From an uncultured Dehalococcoidia bacterium (GTDB taxonomy: Bacteria; Chloroflexota; Dehalococcoidia; Lucifugimonadales; UBA1123), in the NCBI GenBank assembly GCA_951812505.1, contig CATOSI010000003.1:992001-1056000 (forward strand): a stretch of 64,000 bases of DNA, given 5' to 3'. This document shows, piece after piece, positions 1 through 9,380 of the stretch. The translations under genes and the position numbers were made by a program. The notes under the pieces were generated by a model. It did not search any database and was not told where the DNA came from. It saw only the letters and a list, made by a program, of their open reading frames with translations. Position 1 is the stretch's first letter. Each line of letters starts with the position of its first letter.

Positions 1-57
1 ATTTGCTCTATCTACACTCCTTTCCGCTCACCGCCAGAGCAGTGTTCCCCTACCCGA

Positions 58-1419
58 CTAACCACCGCCCTCGCCACTGCCGACCTCTGCGTGGGGCGTC
101 CATCCGGTAAAGGATTCCGGCGTCGAGGGTAGGCTGATCGCTATCACCTCACCCGGAGCCATGTCCACGGGAGTGGTCGGCCCAAGCTCGGTCCCGTTGG
201 AAAGGTGCACTTCGATCCTGACATTGGTCAGCGTGCTGTTAGTGGTGTTCTCCACTGTGCCCATGAAGGCGTTGCTTGCAGCATCGTAGTTGAGAATCAG
301 CCGCGCGCCGCCGCGAACCGTGTCGAAGGTCTCATCCGGCGCGAGCATACCCACGACGCTCCCCTCTTCGCTGCCTCCACTGCCTTCAGCGCCTTCACTG
401 CCGGACTCACTGCCGCCTTCGCCGCCGGGACCGTGACCTTCGCCGCCCGCTCCCTCGCCGGAGCCGCCCTCTGCGCCCGTGTGGGCCACAGGGCCGGGAC
501 CGCCGCAGTCGAACACTTCCATGTGTACCACGTACCCGTCGTATGACACTCCCGCAAGCTCCGGCTCAGCGGAGACCGCCAGGTTAGAGGTCGCCTGCTG
601 GCCGGGGTTCAGGTCTCCCATCTTGCCCGGGCCAAGCTCGCCCACTGTCTGCGTCCCCGACTTCAGATGCGGTTCGGACTGCACGTAGCAGAGCGCCTGT
701 GCGGTCGTGTTCTGCACCGTCGTCTGGACTGACTGGGTTGCCGCATCGTAGCTCGCCGAGACCGCCAATCCACCAAGGACGCCGTTCCAGGTCTGGTCCA
801 GCGCAGTTATCGGGCTGGACATCGCCGCTTCCATAGCCGCTTCGCTGCCCGACTCGGGACCCTCGGGCCCGTCAGGGCCACTCTCGCCACCGGCCTGCTC
901 ACCGCCCGACTCGCCGCTGCCGACCTCGGCGTGGGGCGTCCATCCGCTGAAGGATTCAGGCGTCGAGGGCATGTTGATCGCTATCGTCTCGCCCGGAGCC
1001 ATGTCCACGGGAGTGGTCGGCCCAAGCTCGGTCCCGTTGGAAAGGTGCACTTCTATCCTGACGTTGGTCAGAGTGTTATTGGTAGTGTTCTCCACGGTTC
1101 CTGCGAAGGCGTTGCTCGCAGCGTCATAGTTGAGTATGAGCCTGGCACCTCCGCGGACCACGTCGAAGGTCTCGTTCGGCGCCAGCATACCGGCCCCGCT
1201 TCCCTTTTCACTACCGCCGCTGACTTCAGCGCCGCTGCCGCTGTGCTCGCCTTTGGTTTCGCCACCGATGTCCCGGCTTATCGAGACACCTTCGGGGCTG
1301 CCTTCTTTACTTTCCGATCCCATGCCCCCTGTGCAGCCAATCAGTATCCCGGCGCTGAGTATGGCGCCCGCGACCGACCCAACCAGGAGCTTCTTTGTCA
1401 TCAGTTTCCTTCCAATCAT
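58..1419 (-). CDS. Lipoprotein with three FxLYD-like beta domains and Gly/Ser/Glu-rich linkers
   Basis: A 453-residue predicted secreted lipoprotein of unknown function. The N-terminus has basic residues, a hydrophobic stretch and a lipobox ending LIGC near residue 29, so the mature protein is probably lipid-anchored outside the membrane. Two nearly identical domains of about 90 residues (roughly 78-168 and 360-450) contain GGARLILNYDAASNAF and VRIEVHLSNGTELGP. A divergent middle copy (about 200-305) keeps the SYDAATQSV...TTVQNTT pattern. The FxLYD-like assignment comes from this 'tVeNttn.tLtnVrieV' pattern. Linkers are rich in Gly, Ser and Glu. The first and third domains are also close at DNA level, indicating recent internal duplication. 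Met7 is an alternative start. No co-directional neighbour suggests a pathway. Confidence 0.75.
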   Translation of the reverse strand: MIGRKLMTKKLLVGSVAGAILSAGILIGCTGGMGSESKEGSPEGVSISRDIGGETKGEHSGSGAEVSGGSEKGSGAGMLAPNETFDVVRGGARLILNYDAASNAFAGTVENTTNNTLTNVRIEVHLSNGTELGPTTPVDMAPGETIAINMPSTPESFSGWTPHAEVGSGESGGEQAGGESGPDGPEGPESGSEAAMEAAMSSPITALDQTWNGVLGGLAVSASYDAATQSVQTTVQNTTAQALCYVQSEPHLKSGTQTVGELGPGKMGDLNPGQQATSNLAVSAEPELAGVSYDGYVVHMEVFDCGGPGPVAHTGAEGGSGEGAGGEGHGPGGEGGSESGSEGAEGSGGSEEGSVVGMLAPDETFDTVRGGARLILNYDAASNAFMGTVENTTNSTLTNVRIEVHLSNGTELGPTTPVDMAPGEVIAISLPSTPESFTGWTPHAEVGSGEGGG

Positions 1420-1820
1420 CGTTTCACTCCTCTCGTGAACTGTCTGTGATGCTGTTCACGATAACGATGAAATGTCGCAGAAATATGTCGCCGGAGGGTT
1501 GTGGAGACAGTTCTGGCTGAATCTCTAATCTGGGACTCCCGGTGACGAGTTCACAGCACGGTCTCGTTAGGACAAGCACTTCGAGTTGATGACGTGCCGT
1601 GCTGGTGGCGTCTCCTCGACGGCCGACCTGGAGAGGGTGGGCTTCTCCTTCAGCGACGGGCCGACGTGGTGGGCATCTTCCTCAGCAGGTCGGCTACTCT
1701 TCGTGCTCTCTATAACACCGTTCCCTTCCCAATAGCTCTTTCGCCCCAACCTCCCTCGCTCCCACTACACACAAAAGGGCGGTCTTCGAGCAGGAGGCCG
1801 AGGACAGGCGCGTAAGGCGG
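1420..1820. other. Gene-poor stretch before the istB-like gene
   Basis: I see no convincing gene here. Short open frames on both strands lack family signatures. The only structure I can point to is a pair of TGTCG motifs at 1473 and 1486, 13 bp apart, which may be the left end of a degraded IS21-type element. The istB-like reading frame stays open upstream of its first usable start codon, which suggests that the true 5' end of that gene lay in this stretch and has been lost. Confidence 0.4.
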
Positions 1821-2420
1821 GTGGACAGGCTGAGAAGGGCATCGAAGCTCCTGGCCGGCAAGACCTGGGGCACCTTCGAGCACGAGCGGACGCCGGTGAA
1901 GTTGAGGCAGCAGCTCAACGGTCTTGCAGAGGGAGACTTCGTGGACCGGAGCGTCAACGTGCTTGCCTTCGGCCTGCCGGGAACGGGCAAGACCCACGCG
2001 ATGTGCGCCATAGGACACAGGCTGGTGGAGTCGGGACGCTCTGTGTTGTTCATCCCTGCGTACCGCCTGGTGCAAGATATACTGGCCGCCAAGCGGGACC
2101 TGGAACTGCCGCGGATGCTCAGGAAGCTGGACAACTTCGACTTACTCGTCATAGACGACCTCGGATACCTGCCACAGGGGGCCGAGGAGTCGGAGGTGCT
2201 GTTCACCCTGATAGCCGAGCGCTACGAGCGTCGCTCTCTGGGTATCACCTCGAACCTGGTCTTCAGCGAGTGGGAGAAGGTCTTTTCCAACCGCATGGCG
2301 ACTGCGGCGGCAATAGACAGAATCGTACATCACTCGGTCATACTGGAGTTCGACGTGCCCAGTTACCGGACCAATACCGCACAGGGACGACAGTTACAAG
2401 AACGACAATTACAAACGACA
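1473..2420 (+). mobile_element. Probable IS21-family remnant
   Basis: An istB-like gene lies between two sets of short repeats: TGTCG at 1473 and 1486 on the left, and the inverted form CGACA at 2388, 2403 and 2416 on the right, spaced 13-15 bp. IS21 elements carry multiple transposase-binding repeats at each end in inverted orientation, so this fits a deleted element. No istA transposase gene is present, so it is not autonomous. The boundaries are approximate and no target-site duplication was found. Confidence 0.4.
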
Positions 2421-2450
2421 GTTACACAGGACCCTGAGCGGACAGAATAA
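1821..2450 (+). CDS. istB: IstB-like AAA+ ATPase of an IS21-type element (probably truncated)
   Basis: ATPase helper of IS21 transposition, which regulates the IstA transposase in the family. The Walker A motif is GLPGTGKT (near residue 50) and Walker B is LLVIDDLGYLP (near 110), followed by ITSNLVFSEWEKVF and the family signature DRIVHHSVILEF. At 209 residues it is shorter than the usual ~250. Coding-like sequence continues upstream of the GTG start (VFEQEAEDRR...), so the N-terminal region is probably lost or shifted. The last ~20 residues are encoded by the element's terminal repeats. No istA lies next to it. Confidence 0.8.
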   Translation: MDRLRRASKLLAGKTWGTFEHERTPVKLRQQLNGLAEGDFVDRSVNVLAFGLPGTGKTHAMCAIGHRLVESGRSVLFIPAYRLVQDILAAKRDLELPRMLRKLDNFDLLVIDDLGYLPQGAEESEVLFTLIAERYERRSLGITSNLVFSEWEKVFSNRMATAAAIDRIVHHSVILEFDVPSYRTNTAQGRQLQERQLQTTVTQDPERTE

Positions 2451-3196
2451 CTGGCGCACAAGCGGTCAAAATAATTGTCGTTGACCACGAGAGTTCGCGC
2501 TGGCAGCCTGGTCCCACCGTCAGGGCAGAACACGGTGTTGATCGACTGTCGTACGTAGGGATGCCAACCCACAGAGCATATCTGCTTCCACAGTCTCGGA
2601 CTCCTCAGACCACGGTCACACATCACCAACACGGTCATGTCCTTGGGCACCGCCACAGAAAGCAACTTCAACAGGTCAACCACAGGCGCTATCCACTGTC
2701 CGGGTCTGTTGGCGGGCAGGATGTGCCAGGCAACCGGAATGGCGCAACTGCGATAGACCACGCTTATGACTATGGAGTTTATCTGATCAGCCTTCATAGT
2801 TGGGTCTATCGCCAACACCAGCCTGTCCGACTGCCACAACGACAGCACCCATCTCAACAACGGGACAAAGCACGTCCTCACATCGAGCTGCACTCGGCAG
2901 AGCTTGGCACGGTCTCGACCATCGTAGAGCCACTCTCTGACGTACTGGCGCATGCTGTTGTAGCTTCCCACAATCACAAGGGCCACAGCGACGGCGTTCT
3001 GGCAGCTACTCCTGGCCAGTATGGTCCCATACACCCACAGGATCAGTCCCGTTGTTTGAGAGGGTCTGAGGTGTGGCATGTGTTGTTCAATGATCTGTCT
3101 CATTTGATAACATTCGGATGGGAGGCGCATGGCGATTCTCTGGCAAACCTTTCTGTTTGGTACCAAAAAGATGCCGGAAAGCCATGCGTTTTCCAA
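2363..3196 (-). pseudogene. Broken IS4-type DDE transposase fragment
   Basis: The N-terminal and central part of a DDE transposase. The first catalytic Asp is probably in LAIDPTMKAD and the second in MCDRGLRSPRLWKQI. The third catalytic residue and the C-terminal part are missing. Homology appears to stop around 2480-2510; beyond that the frame runs antisense into the end of the istB-like gene and encodes an unlikely Cys-rich tail. The natural start may be Met23 (position 3130). The fragment abuts the IS21 remnant, so one element probably inserted into or recombined with the other. Exact IS family not determined. Confidence 0.65.
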
Positions 3197-3320
3197 GTTC
3201 TCATACTGGTTTCATACTTTACCTACCCCTGTCAGCTCCCTCAGGGAGAGGGGACGATTGCCTGGTTGACTGACCTGACTTTCAGATAATGAAAGACCCT
3301 GAGGGGGTAGGATTTATTGC

Positions 3321-3614
3321 ATGGATTCTGAAGATTTTTTCGCTATGGCGCTTGGCATCGCTGCCATGCTTGGCATCTTCATCTTAGTTTCGTTCTTTGT
3401 TTTTGCAGCATTTGACAGCCTTTTCGACCTGCATGTCCTAGTTATTGTTGCCCTGACGCTTGTAACTGACTTGGCAATCACGGCAGGAATACTCTGGCTC
3501 TTGACCACTAATGACCGCCCTCTTAGTCCTGCTATCGGCTGCACTGTCATGCTTGCAGTCTTCTCGTCCGGCGTGGTGGTTGCCACTGCGATAGTGAGTA
3601 GCGTTTTCGTGTAA
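3321..3614 (+). CDS. Small hypothetical membrane protein
   Basis: A 97-residue protein of unrecognised family with about three hydrophobic segments (roughly 8-30, 37-60 and 70-95), so an inner-membrane protein is likely. A purine-rich GAGGGGGTAGG lies upstream of the ATG at a somewhat long distance and may be the ribosome-binding site. It lies alone between a transposase relic and an ankyrin gene. Frame length and membrane pattern support coding, but no domain is recognised. Confidence 0.45.
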   Translation: MDSEDFFAMALGIAAMLGIFILVSFFVFAAFDSLFDLHVLVIVALTLVTDLAITAGILWLLTTNDRPLSPAIGCTVMLAVFSSGVVVATAIVSSVFV

Positions 3615-3986
3615 CTGTTCAGAGTTGAGGGGAAATGAGCATCCTTCGGCATTCGGAGAGTGGGTCGAGGCCATTGGCGCGCCATGAGCCAAAGAGGGAT
3701 GCCAGGGCCATTTTGCTGTCGGCGCCCTGAGCAGAGCGAGTGCCGCCGCTGACCTTTCGGCTGACGACCAGGTGGCGCAGGCCGCGTTGTTATCGGGCGG
3801 CACCTGAGCATGCGAGACGAAGACGAACAGTTCGTCTCCCAATGCCGCGGAGGGAGAGGTTCAGATGTGCCAGCGCGCCTGTGCCCTGAACGAAACGGAC
3901 AACATCCAGGAGTGTGTTTGGAAGTGCGAGGGTGAATGACCGTCCCTGCGAAATCTCGGAGCTGACGACCTAGGAGAAATAGAATT
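3615..3986. other. Intergenic stretch without a supported gene
   Basis: About 370 bp between the small membrane protein and the ankyrin gene. Frames on both strands are low-complexity shadows with no recognisable motif. A ribosome-binding-like AGGAGAAATAG sits just before 3987 and belongs to the next gene. Confidence 0.4.
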
Positions 3987-5423
3987 ATGACCAGACGCGT
4001 GTTAGTCGCAATATTGGGCAGTTTTCCCGTCGCTGTTGTAGCCGGAGTGAGTCTGGGGCTAGCGATCAACCTGGGAGGCGCTATTTCTACGATCTTCTTC
4101 TGGATGGTCTGGGGTGCGTCAACGTACTATGCGGTGCGGGAAATCGAACTCAGGCGAGTATTTGGCCGCACGGCGATCACGTATGCAGTTGCCGCCTTCA
4201 CTCTGCCCCTGACCGCCGCTGTTTTTGCAGCAACCGCATTTGGCGAAGTTGAGGATGCACTGGGGAGTTCCGTTTCCGAGGCCGAAGGGACGCTGGAAGG
4301 CTTCATATGGGTCATCTTCGGCACAGCTCTACTTGAGATATTTCTCGTCATAGCTGTCGTCGCTGGTGTGTTTGGAGTTATTACGGGGATAGTTGCCATC
4401 CTCCTGGCTCGGCGCTTGCTCAGAGGACAGGATACCGAATCCCGCCAGTCGGCAGGACCCTCTGTTGGTGCGGCGCTACGGCGCTTACCAATGGGAGACC
4501 TGCGTCGAGTTCGACTGGACAACAAGGCGACCGTTCTAGGACTGGCTCTGGTGGCGCTGCTGCTGGCGGTGATCGCCGGGATAGCCGTGTACGGGATACT
4601 TGTATCCACTGACTCCTCCGAACCTACGCTGGTGGTCGCACCAACGCTCGAACCAGGTCCACCCACGCCAGGGGTGACAGCCGCTCCCACCCCAAATCCC
4701 GAGCCAACTTACACGCCCCTTCCGAAAGCTACTCCCTACCCGTCTGGAGACGCTGATCTGAGCAGAGCCGTCCGGAATGGCGACGCTAAAGATGTGCAGG
4801 CCATTATCATTTCCGGAGCGGCCGTAAACGTCAGCGACACTGACGGAAATCCCCTCCTTCATCTAGCCATATGGAGAGACCATATCGATGTCGTTCGAAT
4901 TCTTTTGGACGCCGGCGCTGACCTCTATGCCAGGGATTCCGAAGGAAATCCGATGCTGCACGAGGCGGTGTGGCGGGAGCATACCGAAATCGTCAGTCTC
5001 CTCATCGAAGCGGGTGTGGACGTAAATGCAGAAGATGTGGAGGGTAATCCGATATTGCATGAAGCCATATGGCGTGGACACACTGAGACAGTGCGTATCC
5101 TGGTAGAAGCGGGAGCTGATGTAAACGCGAAAGACTCCGAAGGAAATCCGATGCTATATGAGGCGATATGGAGAAATCACGCGGAGATCGCACAAGTCCT
5201 GTTGGAAGCCGGCGCTGATGTTGACGCCAGGGATTCCGAAGGCGAGCCGATGTTGTACACTGCGGTTTGGAGAAATCACGTGGAGGCCGTGAGAATTCTG
5301 GTGGAAGCGCACTCCGACGTCAATGCTAGTACCGCAGCCGGTGAATCGGTTCTTTCAGTTGCGCTCCGGACAGGCACAGAAGAGATTGTCCAGATACTCA
5401 GGGACGCGGGAGCCGCAGAGTAG
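3987..5423 (+). CDS. Membrane-anchored ankyrin-repeat protein
   Basis: A 478-residue protein with three parts. Residues 1-150 hold about four membrane segments (for example ending VFGVITGIVAILLARRLL). A further membrane segment, GLALVALLLAVIAGIAVYG, lies near 185-205 and is followed by a Pro/Thr-rich linker. About seven ankyrin repeats fill residues 252-478, several nearly identical (SEGNPMLHEAVWREHTEIV type). Ankyrin repeats are protein-binding scaffolds. By topology inference the repeats lie outside the cell, since the Pro/Thr linker follows the last membrane segment. AGGAGAAATAGAATT precedes the ATG. No enzyme domain is seen. Confidence 0.75.
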   Translation: MTRRVLVAILGSFPVAVVAGVSLGLAINLGGAISTIFFWMVWGASTYYAVREIELRRVFGRTAITYAVAAFTLPLTAAVFAATAFGEVEDALGSSVSEAEGTLEGFIWVIFGTALLEIFLVIAVVAGVFGVITGIVAILLARRLLRGQDTESRQSAGPSVGAALRRLPMGDLRRVRLDNKATVLGLALVALLLAVIAGIAVYGILVSTDSSEPTLVVAPTLEPGPPTPGVTAAPTPNPEPTYTPLPKATPYPSGDADLSRAVRNGDAKDVQAIIISGAAVNVSDTDGNPLLHLAIWRDHIDVVRILLDAGADLYARDSEGNPMLHEAVWREHTEIVSLLIEAGVDVNAEDVEGNPILHEAIWRGHTETVRILVEAGADVNAKDSEGNPMLYEAIWRNHAEIAQVLLEAGADVDARDSEGEPMLYTAVWRNHVEAVRILVEAHSDVNASTAAGESVLSVALRTGTEEIVQILRDAGAAE

Positions 5424-5500
5424 TTGAATCCACCATTGAACCTGGGGCCACGCCGCTGGCTGACCGCCCGGATACCTACATCAGGAGACGATGAACTACC

Positions 5501-6496
5501 ATGACGAATCTCGCGGGCTTTCGCCGCATCAACGAACTGGTCGAGAGAGAAGCTCGATTCGTACCGGCCCTTCTGACCGAAATCAGGAAGGCCATCGTCG
5601 GCCAGGACCGGCTTGTCGAGCGGGCGCTGGTTGGCCTTCTGGCCGACGGCCACATTCTCCTTGAGGGAGTGCCCGGCCTTGCGAAGACGCTGCTGGTCAA
5701 GACCGTCGGCCAGGCGATTCAGACCGGCTTCTCACGGATACAGTTCACCCCCGACCTTCTGCCGGCGGACCTGATCGGGACTCGGATCTACAATCCGCGC
5801 TCAGCCGACTTCAGCGTTCAGAAGGGCCCCATCTTCTCGAACCTGATCCTGGCCGACGAGGTCAACCGCGCGCCCGCGAAGGTGCAGAGCGCATTGCTGG
5901 AAGCGATGCAGGAAGGGCAGGTCACGATCGGAGACGAAACCTTCCCGCTTGAAGCCCCCTTTCTTGTCCTGGCAACTCAGAACCCGATAGAGCAGGAGGG
6001 CACCTACCCATTGCCCGAGGCTCAGGTGGACCGCTTCATGCTGAAAGTCGTGGTTGACTATCCCGAGTACGACGAGGAGCGTGAAATGCTGGCCAGGGTC
6101 AGCTCCGGCCCGGCGCCCGACGTTCAGCCGGTGGTGGACGCCGAGTACATCCTCAAAGCAAGAGAGATCGTCAGGCAGGTCCACGTGGACGAGAGGATCA
6201 TGGACTATGTCCTCAATCTGGTGGTGGCAACGCGGGACCCTGGCAAGGTGGGTCTTGACGGGCTCGCCAACCTCATCGAATATGGGTCGTCCCCACGCGG
6301 CGGCATATTCCTGATCGCAGCATCCAGGGCTTACGCCTTCATCAGGGGCCGGGGATATGTCATACCGGACGACATCAAGCAGGTCGCTCCCGATGTGCTA
6401 AGGCACCGCATCATCACCACATTCGAGGCCGAGGCTGAGGACGTGACCACCGAGGAGATCATACAGCGCATCCTCGACAACCTGGAGATACCCTGA
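5501..6496 (+). CDS. MoxR-type AAA+ ATPase, first gene of the Bat operon
   Basis: A MoxR-family ATPase (331 residues, normal length), a cytoplasmic chaperone-like ATPase thought to act with von Willebrand A proteins. Walker A is EGVPGLAKT near residue 52, a family variant with Ala before Lys. Walker B is NLILADEVNRAPAKVQ, and the sensor region follows in LATQNPIEQEGTYPLPEAQVDRFM. The C-terminal lid domain is complete. It starts a run of co-directional genes with overlaps of a few bases, the classic moxR-DUF58-bat arrangement. AGGAGA lies upstream of the chosen ATG. Confidence 0.93.
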   Translation: MTNLAGFRRINELVEREARFVPALLTEIRKAIVGQDRLVERALVGLLADGHILLEGVPGLAKTLLVKTVGQAIQTGFSRIQFTPDLLPADLIGTRIYNPRSADFSVQKGPIFSNLILADEVNRAPAKVQSALLEAMQEGQVTIGDETFPLEAPFLVLATQNPIEQEGTYPLPEAQVDRFMLKVVVDYPEYDEEREMLARVSSGPAPDVQPVVDAEYILKAREIVRQVHVDERIMDYVLNLVVATRDPGKVGLDGLANLIEYGSSPRGGIFLIAASRAYAFIRGRGYVIPDDIKQVAPDVLRHRIITTFEAEAEDVTTEEIIQRILDNLEIP

Positions 6497-6497
6497 G

Positions 6498-7385
6498 ATG
6501 CTGGACGACGAGATCATCAGGAAGGTCCGTCGCATCGAGATAACCACGCGGAAGCTGGTCCACGAAGGTTTTTCGGGCGAGTACCGGTCGGTGTTCAAGG
6601 GCCGCGGGATGGAGTTCGACGAAGTCCGACAGTACAGCCCCGGCGACGATGTGCGCTCGATAGACTGGAACGTGACGGCGCGCACCGGGGAGCCCCATGT
6701 CAAGAGGTACGTCGAAGAGCGGGAGTTGACAGTCATGCTGGCTGTGGATGTCAGCCGCTCGGCGGATTTTGGCACGAGGAGCAGGTTCAAGCGCGAACTG
6801 GCCGTGGAACTCACGGCGGTCTTATCTCTGGCCGCCACCACGAACAACGACAATGTCGGCCTGCTCCTCTTCACCGACAGGGTGGAACTGTTGGTGCCGC
6901 CCCGAAAGGGCCGAAAGCACGTCCTGCGAATGCTGCGCGAGCTCCTTGCGTTCGAGCCCGAGGGGTTGGGCACGGACATCAGGCTCGCCCTGGACACCGT
7001 ATATGCCCTTCTCAAGCGCCGCAGCATCGTTTTTCTCGTGTCGGACTTTCTCGCCGACGCGGAGGCGTACCGTCAGTCCATACTGGTTGCGAATCGGCGG
7101 CACGACTTGGTGGCTTTCGACCTGGGCGACCCGCTGGAGCGCGAGTTCTACGACGTCGGCATCGTCGCTCTCGAGGACGCGGAGACCGGCCAGCTGCGCT
7201 GGGTCGACACCGGAAGCGCGGAGTGGCGGCGGGGATTCAGTGAGCGTGTCGCCGAGCTGGATAGGAAAAAGAGAGACGTATTCGCGTCAGCCAGGGTTGA
7301 CCGCGTCAGCGTGACCACCGGTACGGACTACGTCGCGCAGGTCGGAGCGTTCTTCAGGGACAGACTGCGTAGGTCGACTCGTTGA
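6498..7385 (+). CDS. DUF58 protein with VWA-like domain
   Basis: DUF58 proteins accompany MoxR ATPases. The family signature is seen in GMEFDEVRQYSPGDDVRSID, followed by WNVTARTGEPHVKRY. A von Willebrand A-like region follows with the metal-site pattern AVDVSRSADFG (DxSxS). There is no membrane segment, so it is probably cytoplasmic. The ATG lies one base after the MoxR stop codon and the 3' end overlaps the next gene, so co-translation is likely. In this context it probably links the ATPase to the membrane Bat proteins; that partnership is inferred from family co-occurrence. Confidence 0.9.
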   Translation: MLDDEIIRKVRRIEITTRKLVHEGFSGEYRSVFKGRGMEFDEVRQYSPGDDVRSIDWNVTARTGEPHVKRYVEERELTVMLAVDVSRSADFGTRSRFKRELAVELTAVLSLAATTNNDNVGLLLFTDRVELLVPPRKGRKHVLRMLRELLAFEPEGLGTDIRLALDTVYALLKRRSIVFLVSDFLADAEAYRQSILVANRRHDLVAFDLGDPLEREFYDVGIVALEDAETGQLRWVDTGSAEWRRGFSERVAELDRKKRDVFASARVDRVSVTTGTDYVAQVGAFFRDRLRRSTR

Positions 7386-8419
7386 AGGCGGGGGGCGCAT
7401 GGCCGAGCTTGATATGGATGTGCGTAGCGTGCGCCCTGTTGGGACTGTCGGTCGGGATGCTTGATTCAGTAGCGGCACAACAACCCACCGTTCCCGATGT
7501 TCGAGTTTCGCTTGTCGCCGACCGTGACGAGTTGACAGTAGGAGATCTCCTTACACTGACTCTGGAAGTAACACATCCGGCCGACCACGTAGTGGTCCTG
7601 CCGAAATTGCAGCCTGATTGGGGACCGTTCGAGGTGAGGACGCAGACTTCCGCGCGCACCGTGGCGACGGGAGATAGCAATTGGGCCACACATGTCCAAT
7701 ATCAGGCGACGCTGTTTACGCCGGGCGAATTCGAGACCCCCGTCCTGTTCGTTTCCGTCCGAACCCCGGACGGAATCACAATGCAAGTACCTGTGCCGGC
7801 AGTACGTGTTACTGTCAGGTCGGTGCTGTCGGGTAACGACGATCCATTGCGAGACATCCGCTCTCACGCGGACCTCTCGAAAAGTTTCTGGGAAAGGCCA
7901 ACTACAAGGGTTGTTGCCGTACTGTTCGCACTTGCAGTCTTAGGCGCGTCGGCATTCTTCGTACTACAGCGTCGCCGCAGGAGAGAGACGCCATCTGAGC
8001 AGGCCCTAGACACGCGCACCCCCTTCGAGATTGCGACCCAGGATCTCGACCGCATCGAGCAGCTCGACTTGTCCGGAAGCGGCAACTTCGTAGAACACTA
8101 CACCCTAATCTCCGCGCTCATCCGAGCCTATCTCCAGGCTATGTACTTCGATGAAACGGATGGTCTGGGTACCGAGCGCATGACGACGGACGAGATCGAA
8201 ACGTCTCTGCGGCTGTCTTCCCTGGAGCCAGGGCGATACGGACTGGTCCGTGACCTGTTGATCGAGGCTGACGTCGTAAAGTACTCCGGCTATGTGCCGC
8301 CTGCAGTCGAAGCTCGCGAGGCGCTGGAAAAGGCACGGGCATTTGTCTATCAGGACATGCCCCAAAGCGCCTCTCCGCCCGGTGAGGGCGCTCCAGGTGG
8401 GCAGGAGGCGCCGGCATGA
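7382..8419 (+). CDS. BatD-like membrane protein with C-terminal DUF4381-like region
   Basis: A 345-residue protein with a signal sequence (residues 8-33, ending SVAAQQ) and an extracytoplasmic beta-rich region with DRDELTVGDLLTLTLEV, resembling the opening domain of BatD proteins. A membrane helix (VVAVLFALAVLGASAFFVL) and an Arg-rich stop-transfer lie near 180-205. The cytoplasmic region contains YTLISALIRAYLQAMYF, like DUF4381 proteins. The TTG start at 7382 overlaps the DUF58 stop (TTGA). The next gene overlaps by ATGA. A second BatD homologue lies at 11202, so the operon has two. Confidence 0.75.
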   Translation: MKAGGAWPSLIWMCVACALLGLSVGMLDSVAAQQPTVPDVRVSLVADRDELTVGDLLTLTLEVTHPADHVVVLPKLQPDWGPFEVRTQTSARTVATGDSNWATHVQYQATLFTPGEFETPVLFVSVRTPDGITMQVPVPAVRVTVRSVLSGNDDPLRDIRSHADLSKSFWERPTTRVVAVLFALAVLGASAFFVLQRRRRRETPSEQALDTRTPFEIATQDLDRIEQLDLSGSGNFVEHYTLISALIRAYLQAMYFDETDGLGTERMTTDEIETSLRLSSLEPGRYGLVRDLLIEADVVKYSGYVPPAVEAREALEKARAFVYQDMPQSASPPGEGAPGGQEAPA

Positions 8420-9375
8420 GCAACCTCGCTTTTGGAGCGCCCCTGCTTCTTCTGTTACTGCCCGTGGTTGTCCTGGCCGCCCTGACTCCGTATCTCTGGC
8501 GCATACGAATGGGACCGGTGGGTATCAGGTACGCCGACATCGGCCTGGTATCGGTCCCCGGCAAGTCCCTGCGCCTGAGGGCGATGCCGTTTGTGTCGGC
8601 GCTGAAGTTTTTCGCCCTTGCCCTGATCATCGTCGCGGCCGCCAGGCCTCAGGCCGTCAACGCGCGGGAGGTTATCCGGGGAGAGGGCGTGGACATAATG
8701 GTCGCAATAGACATATCCGGCAGCATGGGACAGACGGATTTCGAACCTCACAGACTTGGCGCGGCAAGGGCAATAGTCACGGACTTCATCACCGACCGCG
8801 GGCACGACCGGATCGGCCTCGTCGTATTCTCGCGCGAGGCTTTCATCCAGAGCCCTCTCACATTAGATCACGATGCGCTGCTGCGACTTCTGAACGACGT
8901 GCACCTCGCTGATGAGATGCGCATAGAGGACGGGACAGCCCTGGGCAGCGGCTTGGCGACCGCCGCGAATATGCTGAAGGACTCGACGGCGAAGAGCAGG
9001 GTCGTGACACTGATCACGGACGGCGTGAACAACGCGGGCAATCTTGACCCGGTTACCGCCGCGACCGCGGCAGGAGCGCTCGGCATCAGGGTTTATACGA
9101 TAGGCGTGGGCGGCGACGGTTCTGTGGAAAGTCCCCTGGATGAAGAGACCCTCCGTGAAGTCGCAGACATCACGGAGGCGAAGTTCTACCGAGCGGCCGA
9201 CATTGAAGACCTGCGGAACATATACTCCGACATCGGCGCGCTGGAGAAGTCGGAAGTGGAGACGCTGCAGTTCGTTCGCCACCGGGAACTTGCGGCTTGG
9301 TTCATCGCGCCTGCGCTCGCCCTCCTGATTCTCGAGCTGCTGCTGTCGAATACAGTCTTCAGAAGGCTGCCTTAG
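8416..9375 (+). CDS. BatA-like VWA-domain membrane protein
   Basis: A 319-residue aerotolerance-type protein. An N-terminal membrane segment (LLLLLLPVVVLAAL) and a second helix near 65-80 precede a VWA domain with intact MIDAS motif IDISGSMGQTD near residue 95 and DGTALGSGL with ITDGVNNAG downstream. A C-terminal helix (LAAWFIAPALALLILELLL) re-anchors it. The VWA domain is expected in the periplasm or exterior space. It overlaps the upstream gene by four bases and is followed five bases later by a paralogue, as in Bacteroides and spirochaete bat operons. Confidence 0.88.
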   Translation: MSNLAFGAPLLLLLLPVVVLAALTPYLWRIRMGPVGIRYADIGLVSVPGKSLRLRAMPFVSALKFFALALIIVAAARPQAVNAREVIRGEGVDIMVAIDISGSMGQTDFEPHRLGAARAIVTDFITDRGHDRIGLVVFSREAFIQSPLTLDHDALLRLLNDVHLADEMRIEDGTALGSGLATAANMLKDSTAKSRVVTLITDGVNNAGNLDPVTAATAAGALGIRVYTIGVGGDGSVESPLDEETLREVADITEAKFYRAADIEDLRNIYSDIGALEKSEVETLQFVRHRELAAWFIAPALALLILELLLSNTVFRRLP

Positions 9376-9380
9376 GGATC

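Noticed and set aside
205-1449. Plus-strand open frames opposite the N-terminal lipoprotein gene
   Set aside because: They are antisense to a protein with clear signal peptide and internal domain repeats, and have no family features.
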